Assembly: GCF_900537115.1 (NCBI RefSeq)
Contig: NZ_UNRG01000002.1
Span: forward strand, 558,591 to 622,590
Reading direction: 5' to 3'
DNA length: 64,000 bases
Source: Arthrobacter sp. Alg241-R88
GTDB taxonomy: Bacteria; Actinomycetota; Actinomycetes; Actinomycetales; Micrococcaceae
The number at the start of each line of letters is the position of its first letter. Positions within the stretch are counted from its first letter, which is position 1. The notes under the pieces were generated by a model. The model ran no database searches, was not told where the DNA came from, and saw only the letters and a program-made list of their open reading frames with translations. The translations under genes were made by a program, and so were the position numbers. Shown here piece by piece: positions 1 to 9,542 of this stretch.

Positions 1-1
1 G

Positions 2-556
2 TGGCTGTCCAGCGAGTTAATGTTCTTCGCCGGTCTCTTCGCCATGTACTTCACGCTGCGCTCCACGAGTGCGGAAATGTGGGCGGATGAGACGGCCAAG
101 CTCAACTTCCCCTTTGCGCTCGTCAACACGATCGTCCTCGTGGCAAGTTCGTTTACTTGCCAGATGGGCGTCTTCGCCGCTGAGCGGCTGCAGCCGCGCC
201 GAACCGGAGGTGCCTTCCAGTTCGCCCGCTGGGGAATGAACGAATGGTTCACCCTGACCTTCCTTATGGGGGCGTTCTTCGTCGCCGGCCAGGCCACGGA
301 ATACGCGATGTTGGTTTCCGAGCACGTCTCGCTCTCCTCAAACGCTTACGGGTCGGCCTTCTACATGACCACCGGCTTCCACGGCCTCCACGTGATCGGC
401 GGCCTGGTGGCCTTCCTCCTGATCATGGGCCGTTCCTTTGCCGCGAAGAAGTTCGGGCACTTCGAAGCAACGTCTGCGATCGTCACCTCGTACTACTGGC
501 ACTTCGTTGATGTCGTCTGGATCGGCCTCTTCCTGGTCATCTACGTACTCAAGTAG
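2..556 (+). CDS. ctaE: Cytochrome c oxidase subunit III, 5'-truncated by window edge
   Basis: Subunit III of the aa3-type cytochrome c oxidase, a multi-pass membrane protein that supports the catalytic core. The reading frame is open from base 2, so the true start lies left of the window; 184 C-terminal residues are visible. Subunit III hallmarks are present: [12 protein letters not shown] near the middle and [13 protein letters not shown] at the C-terminus, with several hydrophobic helices. It is followed 86 bp downstream by qcrC, the usual actinobacterial ctaE-qcrCAB order. In this phylum the bcc complex and aa3 oxidase form a supercomplex, so co-expression is expected. Confidence 0.97.
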   Translation, partial: WLSSELMFFAGLFAMYFTLRSTSAEMWADETAKLNFPFALVNTIVLVASSFTCQMGVFAAERLQPRRTGGAFQFARWGMNEWFTLTFLMGAFFVAGQATEYAMLVSEHVSLSSNAYGSAFYMTTGFHGLHVIGGLVAFLLIMGRSFAAKKFGHFEATSAIVTSYYWHFVDVVWIGLFLVIYVLK

Positions 557-642
557 CCAGCTTTGATTCTTTTTCTACAAGAGGCAGAATTTCAGGTAGC
601 GGCTCCCGGAGCCGGCGCAGGATCGAATAAAGGAACCACCAC

Positions 643-1431
643 GTGAAGGCACTCTCGCAAAAGCGGCGTCACCCACTGGCAGCAATCGCACTGCTGCTGA
701 TGGGGCTCCTCATCACCGGCGGGCTGTACGCCGTGGCCACCACCGTCAACGAGGCTAAGGCCTCCACCACCACCTTCAGTGCAAATGATGCCGAAGAAGG
801 CGGCAAGCTCTTCGCCGCCAACTGCGCCACCTGCCACGGCATGGGTGGGAGTGGCTCCCAGGACGGCCCGTCCCTCGTCGGTGTTGGCGCCGCATCTGTT
901 GACTTCCAGGTGGGAACCGGCCGCATGCCGATGCAGATGAACGGCCCCCAGGCCCTGGAGAAGCCCGTCCAGTTCAACGATGAGCAGACCCACCAGCTTG
1001 CAGCCTATGTTGCCTCCCTGGGTGCCGGCCCGGCAATCCCTGAAGAAAGCCTGCTCGACGAAGGCGGCGATGCAGCCGCCGGTGGCGAGCTCTTCCGCAC
1101 CAACTGCGCCATGTGCCACAACGCTGCTGCCGCCGGTGGCGCCTTGACCCGCGGTAAGTTCGCACCTGCCCTGGAGGACACCTCCGGCAAGCACATCTAC
1201 GAGGCCATGGTAACCGGTCCGCAGAACATGCCGGTCTTCAGTGACTCCAACATCACCCCTGAAGGCAAGCGCGACATCATCACCTTCCTGAAGCAGATCG
1301 AAACCAGCGGTTCCCCCGGTGGCGCTGAGCTGGGATCCCTGGGTCCCGTGGCAGAAGGCCTGTTCGTCTGGATCGCAGGTCTCGGCGTCATCATCGCCTT
1401 CACCATCTGGCTGACCTCGCGGACGTCCTAG
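643..1431 (+). CDS. qcrC: Cytochrome bc1 (bcc) complex diheme cytochrome c subunit
   Basis: Diheme cytochrome c of the bcc complex, which passes electrons from the Rieske centre to the aa3 oxidase without a soluble cytochrome c (family knowledge). The GTG start gives 262 aa. An N-terminal membrane anchor spans about residues 11-33. Two heme-binding motifs are visible, CATCH at 61-65 and CAMCH at 155-159, with candidate axial Met residues in the MPMQM stretch (95-99). A C-terminal anchor spans about 236-258. The length and two-heme layout match actinobacterial QcrC. It lies between ctaE and qcrA on the same strand. Confidence 0.97.
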   Translation: MKALSQKRRHPLAAIALLLMGLLITGGLYAVATTVNEAKASTTTFSANDAEEGGKLFAANCATCHGMGGSGSQDGPSLVGVGAASVDFQVGTGRMPMQMNGPQALEKPVQFNDEQTHQLAAYVASLGAGPAIPEESLLDEGGDAAAGGELFRTNCAMCHNAAAAGGALTRGKFAPALEDTSGKHIYEAMVTGPQNMPVFSDSNITPEGKRDIITFLKQIETSGSPGGAELGSLGPVAEGLFVWIAGLGVIIAFTIWLTSRTS

Positions 1432-1532
1432 GACCTCCTCGAAGCCCTGCACAACTTCTGCTGATCCGTCAGCAGCTTGATATTAGAAACTAACCCGGCA
1501 CCCGCCGGGACGAGAGAAGGATGAGGCGAATT

Positions 1533-2606
1533 ATGGGCAACCATAGTGACGGCAGTCCGAACCACTCGGGCACCGTAGCTACGGCTGGTCAGAATGAGGT
1601 GGAGAAGTTCCAGGACCCTGGAATTCCTCCGCACCGTTTGCGCCTGGCTGACACGGACCCGAAGGCCGCAAAGCGGGCAGAACGGCAGGTCGCCTTACTA
1701 TTTGGCATCTCTGTTGTTGGAACCCTGATCTTCCTGGTGGCGTACTTTGCCATTGATCTGGGGCCCGGCGAATCAACTATCGGCAACATCCGGCTCCAGA
1801 ACATGCTCCTTGGTCTTGGAACGGCTTTCGCGATGCTCGGTATCGGTACCGGTATCGTGCACTGGGCCAAGGCCCTGATGCCGGACCACGAAGTCTCGGA
1901 AGAGCGCCACGCCATCCGCTACGAAGAGGACCGCCAGGCTGCTGTCCGCATCGTTGACGACATCGTGGAAGAGACGGGCATCAAGCGCCGTCCGCTGATC
2001 CGCAACACCCTGCTGGGTGCAGTTGCACTTGCCCCGCTGCCTGCGGTTGCCATCTTCGGTGACCTCGGACCGCGCCCGGACAACAAGCTCGCCCACACCA
2101 TGTGGGCACCCACGGACGGCCAGCTCAAGCGTCTCGCCCGTGACCCTGACGGAACGCCCATCAAGGCCTCCGACGTCACAATCGGTTCAGCCTTCCACGT
2201 CATCCCGGAAGGCCTGAACGAACTTCACGAGGGCAAGCTCAACGAGAAGGCCAAGGCCGTTGTGCTGCTCATGCGCCTGGATCCCGAGTCGCTGAACCCC
2301 TCGCCGGGCCGCGAGGACTGGGGTTACAACGGCATCGTTGCCTACTCCAAGATCTGCACCCACGTCGGTTGCCCCGTTGCTCTCTACGAGCAGCAGACGC
2401 ACCACCTGCTGTGCCCGTGCCACCAGTCCACCTTCGACCTCACGCAAGAGTGCAAGGTGATCTTCGGCCCCGCCAGCCGGCCGCTCCCCCAGCTGCCCAT
2501 CGCAGTTGATGACGAGGGCTACCTGGTCGCCACCAGCGACTTCAAAGAACCTGTAGGACCAAGTTACTGGGAGCGTGATATGCATGAGCGCAGCATCAAC
2601 AGCTGA
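1533..2606 (+). CDS. qcrA: Cytochrome bc1 complex Rieske iron-sulfur subunit
   Basis: Rieske 2Fe-2S protein of the menaquinol:cytochrome c reductase. With the start at 1533 it has 357 aa. The cluster-binding boxes are CTHVGC (about 275-280) and CPCH (about 294-297). Three predicted membrane helices precede the Rieske domain, as is typical of actinobacteria, in contrast to one in proteobacteria. An in-frame ATG at 1521 would add four residues, but AAGG lies only two bases before it, whereas GAGG sits six bases before 1533, so 1533 is preferred. Its end overlaps the start of qcrB by 23 bp, suggesting translational coupling. Confidence 0.96.
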   Translation: MGNHSDGSPNHSGTVATAGQNEVEKFQDPGIPPHRLRLADTDPKAAKRAERQVALLFGISVVGTLIFLVAYFAIDLGPGESTIGNIRLQNMLLGLGTAFAMLGIGTGIVHWAKALMPDHEVSEERHAIRYEEDRQAAVRIVDDIVEETGIKRRPLIRNTLLGAVALAPLPAVAIFGDLGPRPDNKLAHTMWAPTDGQLKRLARDPDGTPIKASDVTIGSAFHVIPEGLNELHEGKLNEKAKAVVLLMRLDPESLNPSPGREDWGYNGIVAYSKICTHVGCPVALYEQQTHHLLCPCHQSTFDLTQECKVIFGPASRPLPQLPIAVDDEGYLVATSDFKEPVGPSYWERDMHERSINS

Positions 2607-4254
2607 GCCCGCTTTCGTCGCCAAAACCAAGACAGGCCGGTTCACCGACTTCGTCGATGCACGTGTTGGCGGTTCCGGAATCCTCCGTGAATTCGGCCGC
2701 AAGGTCTTCCCGGACCACTGGTCCTTTATGTTCGGCGAAGTAGCCCTGTATTCCTTCGTCATCCTGCTGCTTTCGGGCACCTTCCTGACGTTCTTCTTCG
2801 ATCCGTCCATGGCGGAGACGCACTACGACGGCTCCTACGTTCCCCTCAAGGGCGTTGAAATGTCGGTGGCCTACAACTCGTCACTGGACATCTCCTTCGA
2901 CGTTCGTGGCGGCCTGTTTATGCGCCAGGTCCACCACTGGGCAGCACTGCTGTTCGTGGCTTCCATCGCCGTGCACATGTTGCGGGTCTTCTTCACCGGA
3001 GCCTTCCGCAGGCCCCGCGAAATGAACTGGGTTGTCGGCAGTGTCCTCCTGATCCTGGCCATGGCTGCAGGTTTCACGGGCTACTCCCTCCCCGACGATC
3101 TGCTCTCAGGCAACGGCCTGCGCATCATCGACGGCGTGATCAAGTCCATTCCGATCGTTGGCACGTACATCTCGTTCTTCCTCTTCGGCGGAGAATTCCC
3201 GGGCACTGCCATCATTGGCCGCCTGTACATGCTGCACATCCTGCTGGTGCCGGCACTGATCCTGCTGATGATCGTCCTGCACCTCTTTATGGTTGTCGTG
3301 CACAAGCACACCCAGTACCCCGGCCCGGGCCGCAACGACAACAACGTTGTGGGTTACCCGCTGGGTCCTGTCTACGCCGCCAAGGCCGGTGGATTCTTCT
3401 TCATCGTCTTCGGTGTCCTGGCCCTGATGGCCGGTTTCTTCACCATCAACCCGATCTGGAACTACGGTCCGTACGACCCCTCCCCTGTCTCGGCCGGTAC
3501 CCAGCCCGACTGGTACATCGGCTTTGTTGACGGCGCGCTGCGCCTGATGCCCGGTACGTTGGGAGACTGGCAGGTCGAGCAGAACTGGTTCGGCTTCGTG
3601 TTCAGCTTCAACGTCCTGCTCCCGGCCCTGGTGCCCGCCGGCATTCTGTTCACGGTGATGTTTATGTACCCGTGGATTGAGCGTTGGATCACCAAGGACG
3701 ACCGTGAGCACCACGTGCTGGACCGTCCCCGCAACGCTCCGACCCGTACCGCCATCGGCATGGCCGGATTCGTCTGGTACTGCGTGATGTGGGCAGCTGC
3801 AGGTTCCGACCTCATTGCCACCCACTTCGGTGTCTCCCTGAACGATGTCACGTACTGGTTGCGTACCCTGTTCATCATTGGCCCGATCATTGCGTTCATC
3901 GTCACCAAGCGGGTGGCCCTGGCCCTTCAGCGCAAGGACCGCGAGATCGCCCTGCACGGACGCGAGACCGGGCGTATCGTCCGGCTCCCGCACGGTGAAT
4001 TCATCGAGGTGCACGCACCGCTGGACGAGTACAAGCGCTACAAGCTCGTTGGCTTTGAGTCGCCTGAGGTTCTGCCGGCAGTACCGAATGAGCACGGTGT
4101 GGTGACCCGCAAGGAGAAGCGGCGTGCATTCCTCTCCAAGTGGTTCTTCGAGGACCGTGTTGCTCCGGCAACCCCTGCTGAGCTGGAAGCGGCCCACGGT
4201 CACGGCCACGCAGCAGTCGAAGCACCCGAGGAAGCCAAAAGCCTGAGCCACTAG
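2584..4254 (+). CDS. qcrB: Cytochrome bc1 complex cytochrome b subunit
   Basis: Cytochrome b of the bcc complex, carrying the b hemes and the quinol sites. About 556 aa, with multiple transmembrane helices, His ligands in segments such as VHHWAALLF, and the quinol-site motif PDWYIG. It has the long hydrophilic C-terminal extension typical of actinobacterial QcrB, here ending in a His-rich tail. ATG at 2584 is chosen because GGGAG lies about nine bases upstream; a GTG at 2575 would add three residues. It overlaps qcrA and ends the ctaE-qcrCAB transcription unit, with a strong terminator 25 bp downstream. Confidence 0.96.
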   Translation: MSAASTAEPAFVAKTKTGRFTDFVDARVGGSGILREFGRKVFPDHWSFMFGEVALYSFVILLLSGTFLTFFFDPSMAETHYDGSYVPLKGVEMSVAYNSSLDISFDVRGGLFMRQVHHWAALLFVASIAVHMLRVFFTGAFRRPREMNWVVGSVLLILAMAAGFTGYSLPDDLLSGNGLRIIDGVIKSIPIVGTYISFFLFGGEFPGTAIIGRLYMLHILLVPALILLMIVLHLFMVVVHKHTQYPGPGRNDNNVVGYPLGPVYAAKAGGFFFIVFGVLALMAGFFTINPIWNYGPYDPSPVSAGTQPDWYIGFVDGALRLMPGTLGDWQVEQNWFGFVFSFNVLLPALVPAGILFTVMFMYPWIERWITKDDREHHVLDRPRNAPTRTAIGMAGFVWYCVMWAAAGSDLIATHFGVSLNDVTYWLRTLFIIGPIIAFIVTKRVALALQRKDREIALHGRETGRIVRLPHGEFIEVHAPLDEYKRYKLVGFESPEVLPAVPNEHGVVTRKEKRRAFLSKWFFEDRVAPATPAELEAAHGHGHAAVEAPEEAKSLSH

Positions 4255-4278
4255 GCACGCAGTCTGGTTCCCAACATA

Positions 4279-4308
4279 AAAGGCCCGGTCCATTTGGACC
4301 GGGCCTTT
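4279..4308 (+). terminator. Rho-independent terminator after qcrB
   Basis: Perfect 13-bp stem AAAGGCCCGGTCC / GGACCGGGCCTTT with a 4-base ATTT loop, followed by TTCGTGTTT. It lies 25 bp past the qcrB stop and before the convergent regulator gene, so it could serve both strands. Confidence 0.85.
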
Positions 4309-4387
4309 CGTGTTTCCCCTCCCGCGCGTTGTCAGGGGCCGCTACGGAACACAAGCAATGCGGGGGGCGGGGCAGATGCTCGCCGCC

Positions 4388-5158
4388 TTAGTGGTTACGT
4401 GAGCGGCGCGCTCCGGGGCGCTGCAGCGGGACCCACAGCTTATAGCGGTCGGCGCGGTAATAGGAGACGGAATAGTCCACCATGGTGCGGGAAACAAAAG
4501 CGTGGCGCTGGATTTTGAGCAACGGTGAGCCGACTTCGACGTTGAGCAACCGGGCGGTGGACGGCGACGCTGCGGTCGCCTCGATCATGTCCTCTCCCCA
4601 CTCCATCACGAGGCCGAACTGTTCGCTCAGAACGTTGTACAGCGAAGTGGGGGGCTCTCCGTCCAAGAGGCCGGGAACCCGGTGGGCTGGAATGAAATTT
4701 TCATCCACGCTCATGGGCTCCCCGTCCGCCAACAAGAGGCGCCGGAAGCGGACCAGCGGCGTTCCCTCATCCAACTGAAGCTCGCGGGCCAGGAATGCGC
4801 TGGCTCCGATCTGTTCGAAGCTCAGTACCTTGGCTGCGGGAACCATGCCGCGCCGCTGCATCTCCTCGCTGTACGAGGTCAGCTTCACCTGCAGGTCCAG
4901 CTTTGGCCTGCGAACGAACGTGCCGAGCCCCACCACGCGCTCGATGACTTCCTCACCCACCAGCGCGTCAATCGCCTGCCGCACGGTCATCCTGGCAAGC
5001 CCAAAGCGCTCCGCCAGGTCACGTTCGGAGGGCAGTGCGGAGCCAGGCCGGCACTGATCGGCAATGTATGTACGCAGGATCTCGCGCAGCTGGACATAGA
5101 TTGCAGTCCCACTGGCGCGGTCAATGTCGCCGGCTATCGCCCCTGCGCTAGCCGCCAT
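4388..5158 (-). CDS. GntR/HutC-family regulator, DasR-like
   Basis: Transcriptional regulator of 256 aa. An N-terminal winged helix-turn-helix (recognition region about 43-62, ending MTVRQAI, wing to about 82) is followed by a UTRA effector-binding domain (about 90-245) with the usual LTSYSEEM entry segment. The overall pattern resembles Streptomyces DasR, which represses PTS and N-acetylglucosamine genes and is released by phosphorylated amino sugars (family knowledge). It is divergent from ptsH, and a near-consensus DasR operator lies in the shared promoter region at 5201-5216, which supports the DasR/NagR assignment and autoregulation. The effector is inferred, not seen. Confidence 0.85.
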   Translation of the reverse strand: MAASAGAIAGDIDRASGTAIYVQLREILRTYIADQCRPGSALPSERDLAERFGLARMTVRQAIDALVGEEVIERVVGLGTFVRRPKLDLQVKLTSYSEEMQRRGMVPAAKVLSFEQIGASAFLARELQLDEGTPLVRFRRLLLADGEPMSVDENFIPAHRVPGLLDGEPPTSLYNVLSEQFGLVMEWGEDMIEATAASPSTARLLNVEVGSPLLKIQRHAFVSRTMVDYSVSYYRADRYKLWVPLQRPGARRSRNH

Positions 5159-5200
5159 GGTGGGTCTCCCCTGGGTTTACGTTCACCTAGCCATTTTAGG

Positions 5201-5216
5201 ACAGGTCTAGACCACG
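5201..5216. promoter_or_regulatory. DasR-responsive element (dre-like operator)
   Basis: ACAGGTCTAGACCACG matches the published Streptomyces DasR consensus ACTGGTCTAGACCACT at 14 of 16 positions, with the GGTCTAGACC core intact. It lies 43 bp upstream of the dasR-like start and 110 bp upstream of the ptsH start, so one bound dimer could control both genes. Confidence 0.8.
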
Positions 5217-5325
5217 CAGCGCCGCAGGTTGGCCGCACTTCGCATGACGGGTACACGGGCCGCTATATTTGGACAGGAAATTTTCAGCACCGACGGATGG
5301 GGCCGTCATCAACTAGGAGTTCGCG

Positions 5326-5619
5326 TTGCCAACACAGAAGGCCGTGGTCACAGCCCCGATCGGATTGCACGCGCGTCCCGCGGCTGTATTCGTTAGGGCG
5401 GTGACTGAAACGGGGCTTCCCGTGACCATCACCAAGGCCGGCATCAGGAGGGTGGATGCGAGGTCGCTATTGCACGTAATGGCCGCAGATTTTTCCTACG
5501 GCTGCGAAGTGGAACTGGGCATCGAGGATTCGGCCTTGAACGGTGCCCTGAGCCGCGAGAAGGCCGCAGCTGCCCTCCGGACCCTGGGTGAGCTGTTGGA
5601 GTCGCAGGGGCCGGAATAA
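5326..5619 (+). CDS. ptsH: Phosphocarrier protein HPr
   Basis: HPr of the sugar phosphotransferase system, which relays phosphate from enzyme I to the sugar-specific EIIA domains. 97 aa. The active-site motif GLHARP places the phosphorylated His at residue 15. The equivalent of the regulatory Ser46 site is Ser47 in DARSLLHVM. TTG is the start, preceded by AGGAG at good spacing. It stands alone, with no ptsI next to it, divergent from the DasR-like regulator and downstream of a dre site. A long terminator follows it. Confidence 0.95.
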   Translation: MPTQKAVVTAPIGLHARPAAVFVRAVTETGLPVTITKAGIRRVDARSLLHVMAADFSYGCEVELGIEDSALNGALSREKAAAALRTLGELLESQGPE

Positions 5620-5677
5620 GCCCCTGCCAAAGGGCGCTCTAGGGAGTGGCCACGCCGCCGGCGGTAAGAGTACAAAC

Positions 5678-5722
5678 AACGACGGCGGGCCCCACCAGAA
5701 GGTGGGGCCCGCCGTCGTTTTT
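5678..5722. terminator. Bidirectional terminator between ptsH and ctaF
   Basis: Perfect 19-bp stem starting AACGACGGCGGG, loop AGAA, then a run of T on the plus strand and an A-rich side that gives U-rich RNA on the minus strand. It separates the convergent ptsH and ctaF. Confidence 0.92.
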
Positions 5723-5725
5723 TGT

Positions 5726-6127
5726 CTAGTGGGCGTGGTCGCCGCGGCTGTACTCGTAGACCCAGCCGACGAGTGCAACAACGGCCAGGCCGGCTGCGAT
5801 GTAAACGATCCAGAAGCCTACTGCCAGGCCCAGGAAACCCGTTGCGCAGGCGAGGCCGAGGACCAGCGGCCACCAGCTCCAAGGGCTGAAGTGCCCCTGC
5901 TCGCCGGCGCCCTCGTGGATCTCGGCATCGCTGCGGTCTTCAGGACGAAGGCCAACGCGCTTGCCGGTGAAACCAAGGTACCCGCCGATCATGCCGGCGA
6001 GGCCGCCGACCAGGAGGATTCCGAGGATACCGACCCACTCACCCCAGTCGGTGAGGAACCCGTAAATCACCGAAACCGGTACGAAGAAGAAGACTCCGGA
6101 ACCAAAGATCCATGACTCAATTTTCAC
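5726..6127 (-). CDS. ctaF: Cytochrome c oxidase subunit IV (actinobacterial)
   Basis: Small fourth subunit of the actinobacterial aa3 oxidase, 133 aa. The start [18 protein letters not shown] and four hydrophobic segments are typical of the family. The start overlaps the end of ctaD by 4 bp, so it is translationally coupled. It is the last gene of the ctaC-ctaD-ctaF unit and ends next to the bidirectional terminator. Confidence 0.93.
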   Translation of the reverse strand: MKIESWIFGSGVFFFVPVSVIYGFLTDWGEWVGILGILLVGGLAGMIGGYLGFTGKRVGLRPEDRSDAEIHEGAGEQGHFSPWSWWPLVLGLACATGFLGLAVGFWIVYIAAGLAVVALVGWVYEYSRGDHAH

Positions 6128-7851
6128 TGTGCAGTGTCCTTCTGGTCGGCGTTACCGAGCGCCTGGGCTGCGGGAGCCGGTGACTCGACAGTATGGACCT
6201 GTCGAAGCTCGGGGTGGTGCAGGTCGAGGGCCGGCCGCTCGGAGCGGATCCGGGGCAGGGAGGTGAAATTGTGCCGCGGCGGCGGGCAGGACGTGGCCCA
6301 CTCGAGCGATGCACCGAAGCCCCAGGGGTCATCAACCTGTACCCTTTCGGCGCTGCGCCACGTGATGTACACGTTCCAGAAGAACGGAATCAGGGATGCA
6401 CCGAGGACAAACGAGGCAACCGTGGAGAACTGGTTCATCCAGGTGAAGTTGTCCTCCACCAGGTAGTCCGCGTAACGCCGGGGCATGCCCTCAACACCGA
6501 GCCAGTGCTGGATGAGGAAGGTGCCGTGGAAGCCGAGGAACAGGAGCCAGAAGTGGATCTTGCCCAGGCGCTCGTTGAGCATCTTGCCGGTCCACTTGGG
6601 CCACCAGAAGTAGAACCCGGCGAACATCGCGAACACCACGGTGCCGAACACCACGTAGTGGAAGTGCGCCACCACGAAGTAGGAGTCCGAGACGTGGAAG
6701 TCCAGCGGCGGGGAGGCCAGGATGATGCCGGTGAGGCCGCCGAAGAGGAACGTGATCAGGAAGCCGATGCTCCACAGCATGGGCGTCTCGAACGTCAGCG
6801 AGCCGCGCCACATGGTGCCGATCCAGTTGAAGAACTTCACACCGGTAGGAACCGCGATGAGCATCGTCATAAACGCGAAGAACGGCAGCAGCACCGCACC
6901 GGTGACGTACATGTGGTGGGCCCACACCGTCACGGACAGGGCAGCGATGGCGATCGTGGCGTAAACCAGGCCCTTGTAGCCGAAGATCGGCTTGCGGCTG
7001 AAGACCGGGAAGATCTCGGAGACGATGCCGAAGAACGGCAGCGCGATGATGTACACCTCGGGGTGGCCGAAGAACCAGAACAGGTGCTGCCAGAGCACTG
7101 CACCGCCGTTCTCCGGATCAAAGATGTGCGCACCGAAGCGGCGGTCCGCTCCCAGGGCGAACAGCGCGGCGGCCAGCGGCGGGAAGGCCATCAGCACCAG
7201 GATGGCGGTGACCAGGGTGTTCCAGGTGAAGATCGGCATCCGCCACATGGTCATGCCGGGGGCACGCATGCAGATGATAGTGGTGATGAAGTTGACGGCA
7301 CCGAGGATGGTGCCGAAGCCTGACAGCGCCAGGCCGAACACCCACAGGTCCCCGCCAATGCCGGGGCTGAAGGTGGTGTTCGACAGCGGAGCGTAGGCAA
7401 ACCAGCCGAAGGACGCAGCGCCCTGCGGTGTGATGAAGCCGGACACCGCGATGGTGGAGCCAAAGAGGAAGAACCAGAAGGCCAGCGCGTTCAACCGCGG
7501 GAACGCAACGTCAGGTGCGCCGATCTGCAGCGGCATGATGACGTTCGCGAAACCTGCGAAGAGCGGGGTGGCGAACATCAGCAGCATTACGGTGCCGTGC
7601 ATCGTAAAGAGCTGGTTGTACTGCTCCTTGGTCTGCAGGATCTGCATACCGGGCTCGAACAGCTCGGCGCGGATCAGCAACGCCATAACGCCACCAAGGC
7701 AGAAGAACACAAACGACGCAATCAGGTACATGTACCCGATGGTCTTGTGGTCGGTGGAGGTGATCCAGTTGACGACGATGCGCCCCTTGGATTTTGGAAC
7801 CACGGGAGCCGTGAGGACTCCGGTGGGTGCGGATTGAGTGTACGTAGCCAC
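6124..7851 (-). CDS. ctaD: Cytochrome c oxidase subunit I
   Basis: Catalytic heme-copper subunit that reduces O2 to water and pumps protons. 575 aa. Ligands are visible: His85 in TMHGTVM (heme a), the HPEVY motif at 263-267 with the cross-linked His-Tyr pair, His312-His313 (CuB), and HFH at 396-398 (heme ligands). The C-terminal tail is hydrophilic and Pro-rich. It lies 10 bp downstream of ctaC and overlaps ctaF, so the three genes form one operon. Confidence 0.98.
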   Translation of the reverse strand: MATYTQSAPTGVLTAPVVPKSKGRIVVNWITSTDHKTIGYMYLIASFVFFCLGGVMALLIRAELFEPGMQILQTKEQYNQLFTMHGTVMLLMFATPLFAGFANVIMPLQIGAPDVAFPRLNALAFWFFLFGSTIAVSGFITPQGAASFGWFAYAPLSNTTFSPGIGGDLWVFGLALSGFGTILGAVNFITTIICMRAPGMTMWRMPIFTWNTLVTAILVLMAFPPLAAALFALGADRRFGAHIFDPENGGAVLWQHLFWFFGHPEVYIIALPFFGIVSEIFPVFSRKPIFGYKGLVYATIAIAALSVTVWAHHMYVTGAVLLPFFAFMTMLIAVPTGVKFFNWIGTMWRGSLTFETPMLWSIGFLITFLFGGLTGIILASPPLDFHVSDSYFVVAHFHYVVFGTVVFAMFAGFYFWWPKWTGKMLNERLGKIHFWLLFLGFHGTFLIQHWLGVEGMPRRYADYLVEDNFTWMNQFSTVASFVLGASLIPFFWNVYITWRSAERVQVDDPWGFGASLEWATSCPPPRHNFTSLPRIRSERPALDLHHPELRQVHTVESPAPAAQALGNADQKDTAQ

Positions 7852-7861
7852 GTCGCTCCCC

Positions 7862-8734
7862 TTACTTAATTTCGTTCAGGTTCGGGTTGCGGTCGTACTC
7901 CACACCGAGGAGGCCCGTGTTGCCGGCGGCCTTGAGCTCTTCCAGGTGTGCCTGGAATTCAGCTTCCGAAACCACCTTGACGCGGAACAGCATTTCCGAG
8001 TGGTACTCGCCGCAGAGCTCGGCGCACTTGCCGTCGTAGGTGCCCTCTTTAGTGGGGGTAAACCGGATGTAGTTGGTCTTGCCCGGGATCATGTCGCGCT
8101 TCTGCAGGAAGGCGGGAACCCAGAAAGAGTGGATCACGTCGCGTGCGTTGAGTTCGAGGTCAACGGACTTGTTGACGGGCAAGTACAGCGTGGGGAGCTG
8201 CTCCTTGTCGATCGTGTTGCCGGTCAGGTGCGCCTGGACGCCTGCCTCGTGGACGTCTTCTTCGATGACGTCGCCGGCTTTGTAGTTGAAGTCCCATGCC
8301 CACTGCTTGCCGCGGACGTCGACAACGACGTCGGCCGGCTGTGACCGGTCATCAATGGCCTGCTGGTCGCGGTCCGTGAAGTAGAAGAACACCAGGACCA
8401 TAAAGAGCGGAATGGTCAGGTAAAACACTTCCAGCGGAAGGTTGAAGCTGGTCTGGCGCGGGAAGCCCACAGTGCCCTTGCGGCGCCGGTAGGCCACGAG
8501 GCACCAGACGATCAAGCCCCAGGTAATAATGCCCACAGCCAAGGCGGCGATCCATGAGTTGACCCAGAGGTCCATGATGCGGTCGCTGTTGCTGGTGGTG
8601 CCACGTTCTGTGGGCAGCCACCCCTTCTCTACCTCTGGCGAACATCCGGTCAAAACCAACGCGCCGGCAATTGCCAAGCTTGTGATCGTGGTGATCGTTT
8701 TGCGTCGGCTGCCGGTTCGGTTCTGCGAACTCAC
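7862..8734 (-). CDS. ctaC: Cytochrome c oxidase subunit II, lipoprotein
   Basis: CuA-bearing subunit that receives electrons from QcrC. 290 aa. The signal peptide ends in a lipobox, ALVLTGC, with Cys31 as the predicted lipid anchor. Two membrane helices (about 58-81 and 101-119) precede the extracytoplasmic cupredoxin domain. CuA ligands are His202 and the set Cys237, Glu239, Cys241, His245, Met248 in [12 protein letters not shown]. It is the first gene of the ctaC-ctaD-ctaF operon. Confidence 0.97.
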   Translation of the reverse strand: MSSQNRTGSRRKTITTITSLAIAGALVLTGCSPEVEKGWLPTERGTTSNSDRIMDLWVNSWIAALAVGIITWGLIVWCLVAYRRRKGTVGFPRQTSFNLPLEVFYLTIPLFMVLVFFYFTDRDQQAIDDRSQPADVVVDVRGKQWAWDFNYKAGDVIEEDVHEAGVQAHLTGNTIDKEQLPTLYLPVNKSVDLELNARDVIHSFWVPAFLQKRDMIPGKTNYIRFTPTKEGTYDGKCAELCGEYHSEMLFRVKVVSEAEFQAHLEELKAAGNTGLLGVEYDRNPNLNEIK

Positions 8735-8857
8735 AGACGGCCCTTCCTACTTGTTGCTGCTGTTGTCCGGGCAGCCATCGGCGCCGCGGGCACACTAAAA
8801 GTTTTACTACTCGGTGTAGAGCTTACCGCTCCGCCGGGAGTTTCGCCCACATGTCGG

Positions 8858-8898
8858 CGCCGCGCCTCCTTCCGTTATTAATGGGAGGAGGCGCGGCG
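8858..8898 (-). terminator. Stem-loop between erpA and ctaC
   Basis: Perfect 13-bp inverted repeat (CGCCGCGCCTCCT / AGGAGGCGCGGCG) with a 15-base loop, just past the erpA stop. There is no U-tract on the minus strand, so it may be a Rho-assisted terminator or an mRNA-stabilising hairpin. Confidence 0.5.
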
Positions 8899-8922
8899 CG
8901 GGCATCGGGCGAAATAACCGGC

Positions 8923-9312
8923 TTAGTGGAAGGAGTCTCCACAGGCGCAGGAGCCGCCGGCGTTCGGGTTGTCGATGGTGAATCCCTGCTTCGAGATGGT
9001 GTCCTCAAAATCGATGCTGGCACCACTGAGGTACGGGACGCTCATCTTGTCCACAACAACTTCGACGCCGTCGTAGTCCCGGACAGCGTCGCCGTCCAGG
9101 AGCCGTTCGTCGAAGTAGAGCTGGTAGATCAGTCCTGAGCAGCCGCCAGGCTGCACAGCAACCCGGAGCCGCAGGTCCGTGCGGCCTTCCTGCTCGAGAA
9201 GACTGCGGACCTTGCCTGCTGCGACGTCGGTCAGGTTGACCTCGTGGACAGGCAGTTCTTCACTGGCCGCTCTGGTGGTCTGGGTGCTGTTCTCATTGGT
9301 TGCGGTGCTCAT
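8923..9312 (-). CDS. erpA: Iron-sulfur cluster insertion protein (HesB/IscA family)
   Basis: A-type carrier that delivers Fe-S clusters to target apoproteins. 129 aa. The three conserved cysteines are present: Cys58 in GGCSGLIY, and Cys122 and Cys124 in SCACGDSF at the C-terminus. The N-terminal 20 residues are low-complexity and poorly conserved in the family. It is monocistronic and lies upstream of ctaC; the association with respiratory genes is common in actinobacteria. Confidence 0.92.
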   Translation of the reverse strand: MSTATNENSTQTTRAASEELPVHEVNLTDVAAGKVRSLLEQEGRTDLRLRVAVQPGGCSGLIYQLYFDERLLDGDAVRDYDGVEVVVDKMSVPYLSGASIDFEDTISKQGFTIDNPNAGGSCACGDSFH

Positions 9313-9542
9313 TGGCCTACCTTCTTAGGACGGTCTGGCGGCTCCGCGCTAACGGTGCCTGCCCCTACGGATTCGGTATGGGCTATAACTACATGCTACG
9401 CGGGGCGCACCTGTAGCTCTAACTCCTGACGTAACCATGGAAGCCTCTTCCTTGTTCCCGCCAAGCGCCCTTCAGCTTACGCTTCAGGGGTGAGGCCAGG
9501 GGTGGCTCCAGGGGTGACGCCGGGACGACAGGCCGCCCGCTT

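Noticed and set aside
6193..7323. 376-codon plus-strand frame opposite ctaD
   Set aside because: Shadow of ctaD, whose heme and copper ligands are all present; the antisense product is Glu/His/Arg-rich low-complexity.
9490..9520. CAGGGGTG occurring several times downstream of the dipeptidase
   Set aside because: Two or three short imperfect copies only; likely chance in G-rich DNA and no associated gene.
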